Of a stretch of 64,000 nt of DNA, positions 35,855-43,845 are shown piece after piece. The stretch's first letter is position 1, and every line of letters starts with the position of its first letter. Made by a program: the position numbers and the translations under genes. The notes beneath the pieces were generated by a model. It saw only the letters and a list, made by a program, of their open reading frames with translations, was not told the DNA's origin and made no database searches. Source of the stretch: DATKWD01 sp963704815 (lineage in GTDB: Bacteria > Actinomycetota > Acidimicrobiia > Acidimicrobiales > Salinilacustritrichaceae); NCBI GenBank assembly GCA_963704815.1, contig CAVPHU010000001.1:930001-994000 (forward strand), in the 5' to 3' direction.

Positions 35855-36674
35855 GGGTCCTCGACAAGGGCAGGAACGTCCGGCCCGCCGTCGCACCGGC
35901 GACCTTGGCGTAGAAGCGGACGGGTCCGATCCAGGCGATCTCGCAGCTCGGGTACCCAGCCGACGCCAGATCCGCGCAGACCGCGGCGAGTGCGGCCGTG
36001 CCCACTCCACTGCCCCGGGCGTGCCCGAACGTGGCCATCGGGCCGATCCAGCCCAGCCGATTGACCGAGTGGGCGCCGAGTCCCAACGGCTCACCGTCGG
36101 GGTCGACCACCTCGTGCACCGTGCCGTGATCGAGACCGCGGGTCACCTCGTCGACCCAGCCCGGATACTCGGCGGCCAGCGCGTCGAGCAGCGGAGCCGA
36201 GGCCTCCGGGTCGGCGCGGTGCACCCGAAGGCCCCGGGCCGTGGTCAGACCGACCTGCCAGCGCGGGTCGACGTTCAGGTTCTGGATCGCCGGCGCACGG
36301 TTCACGAACCCCATCGACTCGGCGAGGGCCAGGGCCTCGGTGGCCGAGGCATCGATGCCGGGCCAGAGATACCAGGGCACCGAGCCGCCCCACCGCACCA
36401 CATCGGCGTCGAACGCCTCGATCGCCGCGGTCACCAGAGCCGTGCCGAGACCTCGCCGGCGGGCGCCCGGGCGAACGGCGATGAGGTCGAGGAACGTCAC
36501 CCCCCGGTCGTGATGGGCGACGACGGCACCGTCGTCGCTGCCGATCACCGAACTCCCGGCTCGCCAGCACGCCTCGAGCTCGTCCTCCACGAGTGGCTCG
36601 CCCGGAGCCGCAGCGTTCCAGATGTCCGCCAGATCAGTGAGTCGCCGCTTCGGCCAGACCTCCATCAACGCCAT
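35832..36674 (-). CDS. Tandem GNAT acetyltransferase
   Basis: 280 residues with two GNAT halves: the first has the acetyl-CoA loop RPGARRRGLGTALV; the second has GHARGSGVGTAALAAV. The second half ends in a final strand (IGPVRFYAKVAGA). Resembles MshD-like two-domain GNATs only in layout; no claim of mycothiol synthase is made. Divergent from the cupredoxin-like gene by 27 bp. Confidence 0.78.
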   Translation of the reverse strand: MALMEVWPKRRLTDLADIWNAAAPGEPLVEDELEACWRAGSSVIGSDDGAVVAHHDRGVTFLDLIAVRPGARRRGLGTALVTAAIEAFDADVVRWGGSVPWYLWPGIDASATEALALAESMGFVNRAPAIQNLNVDPRWQVGLTTARGLRVHRADPEASAPLLDALAAEYPGWVDEVTRGLDHGTVHEVVDPDGEPLGLGAHSVNRLGWIGPMATFGHARGSGVGTAALAAVCADLASAGYPSCEIAWIGPVRFYAKVAGATAGRTFLPLSRTLRPASGF

Positions 36675-36701
36675 GTTCGCTCGTGGTAGACCACTTCGCA
36701 C

Positions 36702-37076
36702 ATGCCCGTCCGCCGAAGGCTCGCAGCCCTCCTGCTCGCGATGACCCTCATCGGGGTCGGGTGTGACTCGGGTCGACGAAGTCCGGGGCCCGAACTGCTC
36801 GACGAGGTCGACGTCGAACCCGAGATCACCGTCGAGATCAGCGGCGCCGGCTTCGAGCCGGCGACCCTTTCGATCGAAGAGGGAGAGGCGTTCGAGGTGC
36901 GCAACACCGGCGAGGATGCCCACAGCTTCCTCATCGCCGATCCCTACGTCGACACCGGTCTGCTCCTCCCCGGGGAGCGCTCGGTGATCGTCCTCACCAC
37001 GCCGGGGACGGTGTCGGCCACCGACTCGGAGAATCCCGCCGCGACGCTGACCATCGAGGTCAGACCGGAGCGCTGA
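36702..37076 (+). CDS. Cupredoxin-like lipoprotein without a full copper site
   Basis: 124 residues: lipobox LIGVGC, then a single small beta domain (ITVEISGAGFEPATLSIEEGEAFEVRNTGEDAHSF) typical of cupredoxin-like domains. Only the early histidine (AHSF) is present; there is no ligand cysteine or C-terminal His/Met set, so type 1 copper binding is unlikely. Periplasm-facing structural or binding role. Confidence 0.72.
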   Translation: MPVRRRLAALLLAMTLIGVGCDSGRRSPGPELLDEVDVEPEITVEISGAGFEPATLSIEEGEAFEVRNTGEDAHSFLIADPYVDTGLLLPGERSVIVLTTPGTVSATDSENPAATLTIEVRPER

Positions 37077-37079
37077 CGC

Positions 37080-37466
37080 TCAGAAACGGGTGTCGGCCGC
37101 AAGGCCCGCGAGGAGCGACACGAACGCCACGTCGGCGGTCAACGGCAGAATGCGGTGCATCGCGGCCATGTCACCGTCGACCTTCAGCTGGCCGCGCATG
37201 AACGCCTCCGCGACCGAGAGCTCACCTCTGGCCAGCGCGGTGGCCACGTCGTGGGAACAACGCAGGGTGAGTGGGGGATCGTCGGTCGGGTCGGCTTCGG
37301 TCGACTCGATGCGGCCGTCGGCCACGACCAGCCGCACCCGGACATCGCCTGCCGGGGCCTTGGGGACCTCGAGGAGCACGTCGGCCGACGCGCCGTCGAC
37401 CACAGGCAGATCGTGGGTGCCCTCGCGCAACCGGTCGAACCAGTCCTCGCCGAGGAAGTCGATCAC
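37080..37466 (-). CDS. SCP2 sterol-carrier-like protein
   Basis: 128 residues: VRVRLVVADGRIESTEADPTDDPPLTLRCSHDVATALARGELSVAEAFMRGQLKVDGDM in pieces is the SCP2 lipid-binding fold. May bind acyl or sterol ligands. The GTG overlaps the mca stop (GTGA), so it is translated with mca. Confidence 0.8.
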   Translation of the reverse strand: MIDFLGEDWFDRLREGTHDLPVVDGASADVLLEVPKAPAGDVRVRLVVADGRIESTEADPTDDPPLTLRCSHDVATALARGELSVAEAFMRGQLKVDGDMAAMHRILPLTADVAFVSLLAGLAADTRF

Positions 37467-38335
37467 GCCTGGGTGACGGTCTCTCGGATCCCGGCGAACA
37501 GATCGTCCTCGGGAAGTGATGTCTCGACCAACGATCGGGCGAGTTCGAAGTCGTCGTACGGATGCACCGTCCTCGCGACCTCGCGCGGGAGCCCGAACCA
37601 GAACTTCGACTCGGGATCGACCTGGGTGGCGTGCGCCGTCAGCGCCTCGTGGCGAACATCGGCGTGGTCCGCGACGTCGATCGTGGTGGTGATCCGATGG
37701 TCCTGGGAAGGGCGATCGAGCCAGCGCTTGTCGAACGGCGACTCGAGTCCGAGCTCGCCGAACTTCTCGTGCATGGCCACGATGCGCTTGTGCGACCACG
37801 TCGAGTAGTAGAGCTTCTGCGGCGTCCAGGGCTCGCCGAGGTCGGGGTAGGCCTCGGGGTCGCCGGCCTTCTCGAAGGCCGGGATCGAGATGTCGTGCAC
37901 GCGGAGATGGTCGGGGTGGGGATAGCCCTGCTGATCGTCGCCGTAGGTGATGATCACCTGCGGACGCTCCATCCGGATGATCTTCACCAGGCGGCCGACC
38001 GCCTCGTCGAGGTCGGCGGTCGCGAACGCCTCGTGATGGTCGTTCGCGTCGGAGTCGGGCATGCCCGAGTCGCGGTACCCGAGCATCACGACCTCGTCGA
38101 ATCCGATCGCCGCAGCCGATTTCGCGAGCTCCTCGAGCCGCACGGCCGCGAGGTTCTCTCTGATCTCGGGACGGTCCATCGCCGGATTCAGGATGTCGCC
38201 CTCTTCGCCGCCGGTGCAGCACACCAGCACCGTACGAACCCCCTCGGCCCCATATTTCGCCAGCGTGCATGCACCCTTGCTGGCCTCGTCGTCAGGGTGG
38301 GCGTGCACGGTCAACAGGCAGAGGTCGCCGGACAT
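37463..38335 (-). CDS. mca: Mycothiol S-conjugate amidase
   Basis: 290-residue LmbE-family zinc amidase that cleaves mycothiol adducts of electrophiles, releasing a mercapturic acid. Zinc site HPDDE at 13-17 (HAHPDDEASKG) and the later PHPDHLRVHD. Blocks such as EEGDILNPAMDRPEI, QKLYYSTWSHKRI and SKFWFGLPREV are typical of Mca rather than MshB. Overlaps the SCP2 gene; mscR and a mycoredoxin elsewhere in the window belong to the same chemistry. Confidence 0.92.
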   Translation of the reverse strand: MSGDLCLLTVHAHPDDEASKGACTLAKYGAEGVRTVLVCCTGGEEGDILNPAMDRPEIRENLAAVRLEELAKSAAAIGFDEVVMLGYRDSGMPDSDANDHHEAFATADLDEAVGRLVKIIRMERPQVIITYGDDQQGYPHPDHLRVHDISIPAFEKAGDPEAYPDLGEPWTPQKLYYSTWSHKRIVAMHEKFGELGLESPFDKRWLDRPSQDHRITTTIDVADHADVRHEALTAHATQVDPESKFWFGLPREVARTVHPYDDFELARSLVETSLPEDDLFAGIRETVTQA

Positions 38336-38381
38336 GAGGTGGCAACCTATCGTCGCTCGTCCCGGCCGGTACGCTGAACCC

Positions 38382-38889
38382 GTGGACTATACGGAAACGT
38401 GGCAGTGGATCTGGGTCGGATGCGCGGTGCTGTTCGCGCTCGGCGAGTTGACGACACCCGGATCGTTCTTCTTGGCCCCGTTCGCCGTGGGAGCATCCGT
38501 GGCGGCGGTCCTCGGCTTCGCCGACGTGAGTGTCGGCCTCCAGTGGCTGGCGTTCCTCGTCGTCAGCGCCGGATCGTTCGCAGCTCTGCGGCCCATCGCC
38601 CGGCGCCTCGACCAGGCCCAACCCTCCCGGGGCATCGGTGCCCGCCGGCTCATCGGCGAGTCCGGGGTCGTGCTTGAGCCAGATCCCCGCGGGGCCGTCC
38701 GCGACCGGCATGGTTCGCGTCGGCCGGGAGGAATGGGGGGCCGAGAGCGTCGACGGAACCCCGCTCTCCGAGGGCACACTCGTCAAGATCGTCGAAGTCG
38801 TCGGAACCCATGTCATGGTCTGGCCGGAGGATCGTCCGGCGCCGATCGAACCACCGACTCGGGACCCTGAGAAAGGAATCTCTCCATGA
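38382..38889 (+). CDS. NfeD-like membrane protein (frameshifted)
   Basis: 508 nt = 3x169+1, so one extra base near 38683 (after GTGCTTGAGCCA). Restored protein about 168 residues: two or three transmembrane helices (WQWIWVGCAVLFALGELTTPG; LQWLAFLVVSAGSFAAL), then an OB-fold NfeD domain (RRLIGESGVVLEP / ATGMVRVGREEWGAESVDG / GTLVKIVEVVGTHVMVWP). GTG 38382 follows TACGCT by 6 nt. The stop overlaps the band-7 start (ATGA); NfeD and SPFH proteins form a common membrane-microdomain pair. Confidence 0.78.
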
Positions 38890-39872
38890 CCGCAGCGGTC
38901 GTCATCCTGGCGTTCCTCGCCTTGCTCCTGTTCATCACGGCGGCAATGGGGATTCGGATCGTCCGTCCCTACCAGCGCGGCATCGTCGAACAGCTCGGAA
39001 AGTACAAGGAGACCGTCGATCCCGGCCTCCGGGTCATCATCCCGTTCATCCAGACGATGCGGACCGTCGACATGCGAGAGCAGGTCGTCGACGTGCCGCC
39101 CCAGGAGGTCATCACCGCCGACAACGTGGCCGTCTCGGTCGATGCGGTCATCTACTACGAGCCCACCGACCCGCAGCGCCTGGTCTACAACGTCGCCAAC
39201 TTCATCCTCGCCGTCACCAAGTTGGCCCAGACCAACCTCCGAAACGTGATCGGCGACCTCCAACTCGACGAGTCGCTCACCTCCCGCGACAAGATCAACA
39301 TCGCCCTCCGCGAGATCCTCGACGATGCGACCGACAAGTGGGGCGTTCGGGTGGTCCGAGTCGAGATCCAGCGCATCGACCCTCCGCCCGACGTCATGTC
39401 GGCCATGCACGAACAGATGAAGGCCGAGCGAACCCGTCGAGCCGTCGTGACCGAGGCCCAGGGCCGGCGCGAAGCGGCCATCACGACCGCCGAAGGCGAG
39501 AAGGCCTCGGCGATTCTCACCGCCGAAGGTGTCAAGGCACAGAACGTGCTCGAGGCCGAGGGTGAGGCCGAGGCCGTGCGCACCGTCGCGGCCGCCGAGC
39601 AGTACCGCCAACAGGTCGTGGCCGAGGGTGAGGCCGACGCCATCCGCAGCGTCTACCAAGCCATCCACGACGGCAATCCGAGCAACGACCTGATCGCCAT
39701 CAAGTACCTCGAAACCCTCCAGCAGATGGCCGACGGCCGTTCGACCAAGATCATCGTTCCGACCGAGATGGCCGGCCTGGCCGGCACCGTCGCCGGCATC
39801 GCCGAGATGTTCTCGTCCAACGGCTCCGACGAGGGCGGCGAACTGTCGCCACCACCGCCGCCACCGGCCTGA
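38886..39872 (+). CDS. SPFH/band-7 protein (stomatin/QmcA-like)
   Basis: 328 residues: N-terminal transmembrane helix, then the band-7 domain (VDPGLRVIIPFIQTMRTVDMREQVVDVPPQEVITADNV in pieces), a long Ala/Glu-rich coiled coil (AEGEKASAILTAEGVKAQNVLEAEGEAEAV region), and a short Pro-rich tail. Builds membrane microdomains or regulates membrane proteases. Coupled to NfeD. Confidence 0.9.
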   Translation: MTAAVVILAFLALLLFITAAMGIRIVRPYQRGIVEQLGKYKETVDPGLRVIIPFIQTMRTVDMREQVVDVPPQEVITADNVAVSVDAVIYYEPTDPQRLVYNVANFILAVTKLAQTNLRNVIGDLQLDESLTSRDKINIALREILDDATDKWGVRVVRVEIQRIDPPPDVMSAMHEQMKAERTRRAVVTEAQGRREAAITTAEGEKASAILTAEGVKAQNVLEAEGEAEAVRTVAAAEQYRQQVVAEGEADAIRSVYQAIHDGNPSNDLIAIKYLETLQQMADGRSTKIIVPTEMAGLAGTVAGIAEMFSSNGSDEGGELSPPPPPPA

Positions 39873-39942
39873 CCCCCACCGGTTCCTCCGGCTCGAGCCA
39901 GGCGGCACGTTCGTGCCGGGCCGACGTGCTTCACTGGGACCG

Positions 39943-40545
39943 GTGAGCACACGACTGATCGGCACGCTCTGCGCGGCGGCGTTGGCCCTCTCGGCCTGCG
40001 GAACCGACGGACGTGAGCTCAGCGAGCCCGCGGCGACCACCCCCGACCCGGCTGGTGAGACCGATCAGCCCGAAGCAGGCTCCGAGCCCGAGTCGACGCG
40101 AGGCGAGTTCGTCTTCTCGACCCCGGCGTTCCCGAGCGGCGGGGCCATCCCCGTCGCCAACACCTGTGACGGCGACGACATCTCGCCGGCGCTCCGCTGG
40201 GAAGGGGTACCGGTGGGCGCCGCCGAACTCGCGGTGGTCGTTTCCGACCCCATGGCTGACTTCTTCACCCACTGGGTGATCACCGGCCTGGCGGCGAACA
40301 GCACCGGCATCGAGGCCGGTGAGGTGCCCGACGGAGCCGTCGAGGCACGCAACGACTTCGGCACCGTGGGCTGGAGCGGTCCGTGTCCCCCAGCGAACCA
40401 CACCTACCTCTTCAGCCTGCACGTCCTGCCCGAACCGCTCGGCATGGTGCCGGACCTCGAAGCGCCGGTCGCCGTGGGCCTGGTCGAGTCATCCACGATC
40501 CAGGCCATCAGCTTCACCGGATCGTACGGTCCGGCCGGGCCGTGA
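39943..40545 (+). CDS. YbhB/YbcL-type (PEBP) lipoprotein
   Basis: 200 residues: lipobox ALSAC, Ser/Glu/Pro linker, then a phosphatidylethanolamine-binding-like domain: VANTCDGDDISPALRWEGVP, VVVSDPMADFFTHWVITGL, GWSGPCPPANHTYLFSLHVL. Ligand and role unknown. GTG 39943 gives a normal signal peptide. Confidence 0.87.
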   Translation: MSTRLIGTLCAAALALSACGTDGRELSEPAATTPDPAGETDQPEAGSEPESTRGEFVFSTPAFPSGGAIPVANTCDGDDISPALRWEGVPVGAAELAVVVSDPMADFFTHWVITGLAANSTGIEAGEVPDGAVEARNDFGTVGWSGPCPPANHTYLFSLHVLPEPLGMVPDLEAPVAVGLVESSTIQAISFTGSYGPAGP

Positions 40546-40630
40546 TGACGACGTCCCGCCGCACCATGACCACCGGCCGGCGCAGTCCGTGTGCTGAAGC
40601 GGCACCTTCGGCGTCGAACGCGAGGCTCCG

Positions 40631-40918
40631 GTGAATCCGGCGGAACGGGTTCGGATCGTCACCCAGACCGCCCGAGCGGTCCTGCGTGGCGAACTCGACC
40701 CAGCGACCGGCGCCCAGGTGCTGGGTCTGCAACGCGAGCAGATCGGCGACCTGCTGCGTAGCGACCGGAACGACGTCACCCGCAGCGAAGCCGAGACCGT
40801 CGCGCTCACCCTCCGCCGGCTCGGCGAGCAGATCAGCGATGCCGGTCGAGGAACCGACGGAACGCACTTCCAGGACATGGCGGCCCACCTGGGCGCCATG
40901 TCGCAGATGCTGCGCTAG
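40631..40918 (+). CDS. Small hypothetical helical protein
   Basis: 95 residues, alpha-helical; VRIVTQTARAVLRGELDPATGAQVLGLQREQIGDLL has a helix-turn-helix-like rhythm, but no family is recognised. GTG start. Its end overlaps the convergent membrane gene by 4 bp. Confidence 0.55.
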   Translation: MNPAERVRIVTQTARAVLRGELDPATGAQVLGLQREQIGDLLRSDRNDVTRSEAETVALTLRRLGEQISDAGRGTDGTHFQDMAAHLGAMSQMLR

Positions 40919-41874
40919 CGCTGACGACCAGGGGCATCCTCATCGATCTCGCCGTCCTCGCCGTCCTCCTCGGCGGTCTCGATCTGGTCAGCGGCCTCGA
41001 TCTCGTCGTCGATCTCGCCGCCTTCGTCGTCCTCCTCGGCGGTCTCGATCTCGTCGGGCTCGAACTCGTCGTCGCTCTCGGGCTCGATCTCGTCGGGGGC
41101 CTGGGCAGCCCGCTGGGCCTGGAGGAGTTGCTGTTCGGCCCGCCGACTCTGGAACGAGGCAATGGTGAGCGCCACCATCGACGGGACGAAGAGCAACCCG
41201 CCGATGGTGAACACGACCAGGAACACCGCGAGACCGATGAGACAGAACGTCCAGATGCGCGACTGCCGGTCGCGGGTGGTCGCCCAGAAGGCGATGCCGG
41301 TGATGGCGACAGGGAGCAACAGGATCGGATAGGCGACGAACCCCAGTTCCCCCGGAATCGTGACCGAGTCGCGACAGGTGAGCTGGGGGTCGTCCCCGGA
41401 GTCGCTCGCATCGTCGGTGGCGTCGGCTGTGGTCGTGGTGGTCGTCTCGACCTCGCAGCCCGGCGGCGCATCGGCCGGGGTGTCGATGTTGCGATCGATC
41501 GGGATCGGCACGAACAACAACAGGACGACCGCAGCCAGCGCGAAGACGAAGGCGAACAGCGCGGCTCGATGACCGACCACCTGTCCCCTGGCGTTGCGTG
41601 GCATCGGACCCTCCGGCGCGCCCCGGATCGGAGCAGGCCGGGCCGCACGGTCGGGCCGGGTCGTGTCCTTCGACGGTGTCGCCGACCCGCTCGACGCTCC
41701 ACGCGAGAAACGCGAGAAGAGACCCTGCTTCTCGGGCTTTCCACTCCCGGACGACCCCGAATCCTCACGGTCGCCGACCCGGGCCCGGGCGATCTCGGCG
41801 CGGGCGGCCGTCGCCTCGCGACGAGCTCGGTTTCTCGCCTGACGCTTGTCCTTGGAGGCACGCTGCTTCGCCAT
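40915..41874 (-). CDS. Membrane protein with acidic repeat tail
   Basis: 319 residues: basic coiled N-terminus (RQARNRARREATAARAEIARAR), one helix near residue 105-125, a Thr-rich extracytoplasmic loop with two Cys, then two or three helices, and an acidic C-terminus holding two copies of a DxIETAEEDxEDGEIDxE-like repeat. Function unknown; not recognised. Divergent from carD, 125 bp apart. Confidence 0.65.
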   Translation of the reverse strand: MAKQRASKDKRQARNRARREATAARAEIARARVGDREDSGSSGSGKPEKQGLFSRFSRGASSGSATPSKDTTRPDRAARPAPIRGAPEGPMPRNARGQVVGHRAALFAFVFALAAVVLLLFVPIPIDRNIDTPADAPPGCEVETTTTTTADATDDASDSGDDPQLTCRDSVTIPGELGFVAYPILLLPVAITGIAFWATTRDRQSRIWTFCLIGLAVFLVVFTIGGLLFVPSMVALTIASFQSRRAEQQLLQAQRAAQAPDEIEPESDDEFEPDEIETAEEDDEGGEIDDEIEAADQIETAEEDGEDGEIDEDAPGRQR

Positions 41875-41999
41875 ACCGACCAAGTTAGGACGCGCACCGG
41901 CCGCAGCCCGCACCGTGGCCGCCTGCGGTCTCGCTGATTCGAGGCGGACACCGGTACCATGCAGCCGACTTCTCGCGCAGCACGAAAGGCCAGACGACG

Positions 42000-42536
42000 A
42001 TGAGCATGGTGGACGAGTCCGAATTCGGCGTGGGTGACGCCGTCATCTACCCCCAACACGGGGCCGGCCGAATCATCGAGACCGAGAAGCGGTCCTTCGG
42101 CAACGAAGAGGACGGCTTCGAAGAGGTCGTCTACCTCGTGATCGAGCTCGAGCTCGACGACATGCGCGTTCGTGTGCCGCTCCACAAGGCCGACGAAGTC
42201 GGGCTCCGCAAGCCGGTTCCCGACTCCGAGATCGAGGACCTCTTCGAGTTGCTCGGCGACCACGACGTGCGCATCCCCCAGAACTTCTCCCGCCGCTTCA
42301 AGAACAACCAGCGCCGGCTCAACGAGGGCGACGTCTGGCAGCTCGCCGAGGTCGTTCGCAACCTCGCCATCCGCCTCCACAAGCGTCACCTCTCTCCGTC
42401 CGAGACCACCATGTACGAGCACGCCCGCGGCCTGCTCATCGCCGAGTTGGCGCTCTCGCTCGACGTCGATCCCGAAGAGGCCGAGGTCAAGCTCGACGCA
42501 GTGCTCCCCGATCCCGACCCCGACGACAAGGACTGA
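42000..42536 (+). CDS. carD: CarD-family RNA polymerase-binding regulator
   Basis: 178 residues. N-terminal Tudor-like RNAP-interaction domain (FGVGDAVIYPQHGAGRIIETEKR), then a helical DNA-binding domain with the conserved NFSRRFKNNQRRLNEGDVWQLAEVVRNL block including the melting tryptophan. CarD stabilises open complexes at rRNA and many other promoters in actinobacteria. A purine-rich GAAAGG lies about 11 nt before the ATG. ATG 42006 is an alternative start. Confidence 0.93.
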   Translation: MSMVDESEFGVGDAVIYPQHGAGRIIETEKRSFGNEEDGFEEVVYLVIELELDDMRVRVPLHKADEVGLRKPVPDSEIEDLFELLGDHDVRIPQNFSRRFKNNQRRLNEGDVWQLAEVVRNLAIRLHKRHLSPSETTMYEHARGLLIAELALSLDVDPEEAEVKLDAVLPDPDPDDKD

Positions 42537-42611
42537 ACGGGATCATCCGTTCATCACTTGTTTCGATCTGACGGGTTCGGATCGGACTCCGGAGCTGGCA
42601 TCCTCGTCTGC

Positions 42612-43187
42612 GTGATCCGCTCCCGCTCGCTTGCTGCCCTTTTCGGCGCAGCCGTGCTCTTCACCGCATGCGGTGGCGCCGACGAAGCGACGACCCAGGC
42701 AGGAAGCCCGGCGGATCCGAGTCCCGCCACGCCTGCGGCCCCCGGCGATGCTCCGAGCGGCGACGTCGGCCCACCCTCACAAGCTCCGGCACCCGCCGAC
42801 GTCCCGGACGTCGAGGTGGCCGCGATTCCCTCGGGCGACCGGGTGAACCTCCAGACCCTGGCCCAGGGCAACGACACGCTGTTCTGGTTCTGGGCCCCCC
42901 ACTGACCGGCGTGCAACCGGGAGGCCCCGGAGGTCGAGCAGTTCGCTCGCCAGCATCCAGAGATCAAGGTCATCGGCCTCGGCACCCAGGACACGTTCGG
43001 CGAGGCCCAGGACTTCGTCGACCGCCACGACATCACCTTCGACATCGTGTGGGACGAGAGCTTCGAGTCGTGGAACTTCTACGGCATCTCGGGTCAGCCG
43101 GCCTATGCGTTCGTCAACGCCGACGGCGAACTCGTCGAGCGCGGCTTCGGCATGTTCCCCGACAACATCGCCGACCAGGCAGCCTGA
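42612..43187 (+). CDS. TlpA/DsbE-like thioredoxin-fold lipoprotein; candidate selenoprotein with in-frame TGA
   Basis: 192 codons in one unbroken frame except TGA at codon 98 (42903-42905). Signal peptide with lipobox LFTAC (C20), Pro/Ala linker, then a thioredoxin fold that closely follows mycobacterial MPT53: FWFWAPH-[TGA]-PAC-NREAPEVEQFA, cis-proline region SGQPAYAFVNADG. The TGA takes the place of the first cysteine of CxxC (second Cys is C101), the classic position of Sec in UxxC redox proteins. The frame is identical on both sides, so no indel explains it. Two stem-loops lie within the usual SECIS window downstream. Alternative: a TGC-to-TGA nonsense mutation or base-call error, giving a pseudogene. 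No selenocysteine machinery lies in this window. Confidence 0.7.
42932..42951 (+). promoter_or_regulatory. Candidate bacterial SECIS stem-loop
   Basis: GG-U-CGAGC-AGUUC-GCUCG-CC: G32,G33 pair with C51,C50, U34 is bulged, a 5-bp upper stem follows, and the 5-nt loop begins AGU. The loop starts 34 nt after the TGA. A bulged U and a G-U in the loop are the SelB contacts known from E. coli fdhF. A second hairpin, CCGGG-AGGC-CCCGG (42917-42930), has its loop 16 nt after TGA. GC-rich DNA forms stems easily, so this is suggestive only. Confidence 0.4.
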
Positions 43188-43190
43188 ACA

Positions 43191-43802
43191 TCACCCCAGC
43201 CACGGCGGGCGGAACATCACACACATCCTCGGACCGACGGGACGGCAGGTCTTGGGGACCCCATGCCGCCAGGTGCGCTGGATCGTCCCGCCCATCACCA
43301 GGAGGTCACCGCGACCGAGTTCGAGGGCGACGGTCGGTTCGCCGCCATCGACCGGTGAGAGCGTGAACCGACGGGGCACGCCGAGACTCACGGTCGCCAT
43401 GATCGAGGTGTCGAGGTCGCGGGCGATCTGATCGCCGTGGGGAGCCACGCTGTCGCGGCCGTCGCGATACCAGGCCAGGCTGATCTTGCCGAACGGCTCG
43501 GCGTAGGTCTGACCGAGCCATCGGCGCACCGACGCGAGCACCGGCGGAACCGAGCCTCGCCGCGGCAGGGATGCGGTGAGTCGGGGCACGTCGACCACCC
43601 GGTCGAACATCGGTCGGCGCTCGGCCCGCCACTCGACCGAGCCGGCCAGGCGGTCGAACAACAGCTGATCGCCGCGCAGCCACCCCGGTACGTGGTCGAA
43701 CCAGGCACCGCCGCTCAGTTCGACCCGCTCGACTCGGTCGGGACACGGATCGAAGTCGGGCTCGTCGAGACCGAACAAGGTCGGCTGCACCACCGTCGAC
43801 AC
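43191..43802 (-). CDS. alkB: AlkB-type 2-oxoglutarate/Fe(II) DNA dealkylase
   Basis: 203 residues. Iron ligands H122-x-D124 (PHGDQ) and H180 (TWRHGVPK), and 2-oxoglutarate arginines at 192 and 198 (PRMCVMFR). Oxidatively removes methyl groups from N1-methyladenine and N3-methylcytosine. GTG 43802 is 6 nt after TAGCAT (-10, 43814-43809), which directly abuts a LexA box: SOS-controlled and probably leaderless. Stops 3 bp from the convergent thioredoxin-fold gene. Confidence 0.9.
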   Translation of the reverse strand: MSTVVQPTLFGLDEPDFDPCPDRVERVELSGGAWFDHVPGWLRGDQLLFDRLAGSVEWRAERRPMFDRVVDVPRLTASLPRRGSVPPVLASVRRWLGQTYAEPFGKISLAWYRDGRDSVAPHGDQIARDLDTSIMATVSLGVPRRFTLSPVDGGEPTVALELGRGDLLVMGGTIQRTWRHGVPKTCRPVGPRMCVMFRPPWLG

Positions 43803-43814
43803 CTTGACATGCTA

Positions 43815-43830
43815 TCGAACACACGTTCCA
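43815..43830. promoter_or_regulatory. LexA (SOS) box of alkB
   Basis: TCGAACACACGTTCCA on the plus strand: 11 of 12 half-site bases of the actinobacterial TCGAAC-N4-GTTCGA consensus. Its proximal edge touches the -10 hexamer TAGCAT of alkB. Confidence 0.7.
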
Positions 43831-43845
43831 CCATGCATCTGGGGC

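Noticed and set aside
35832..36674. Tandem GNAT as mycothiol synthase MshD
   Set aside because: Same domain layout, but I could not match MshD signature residues, and many two-domain GNATs exist.
42558..42905. A complete short secreted protein ending at FWFWAPH
   Set aside because: The same frame continues after TGA with the rest of a thioredoxin fold for 93 codons; a natural end at the active site is implausible.
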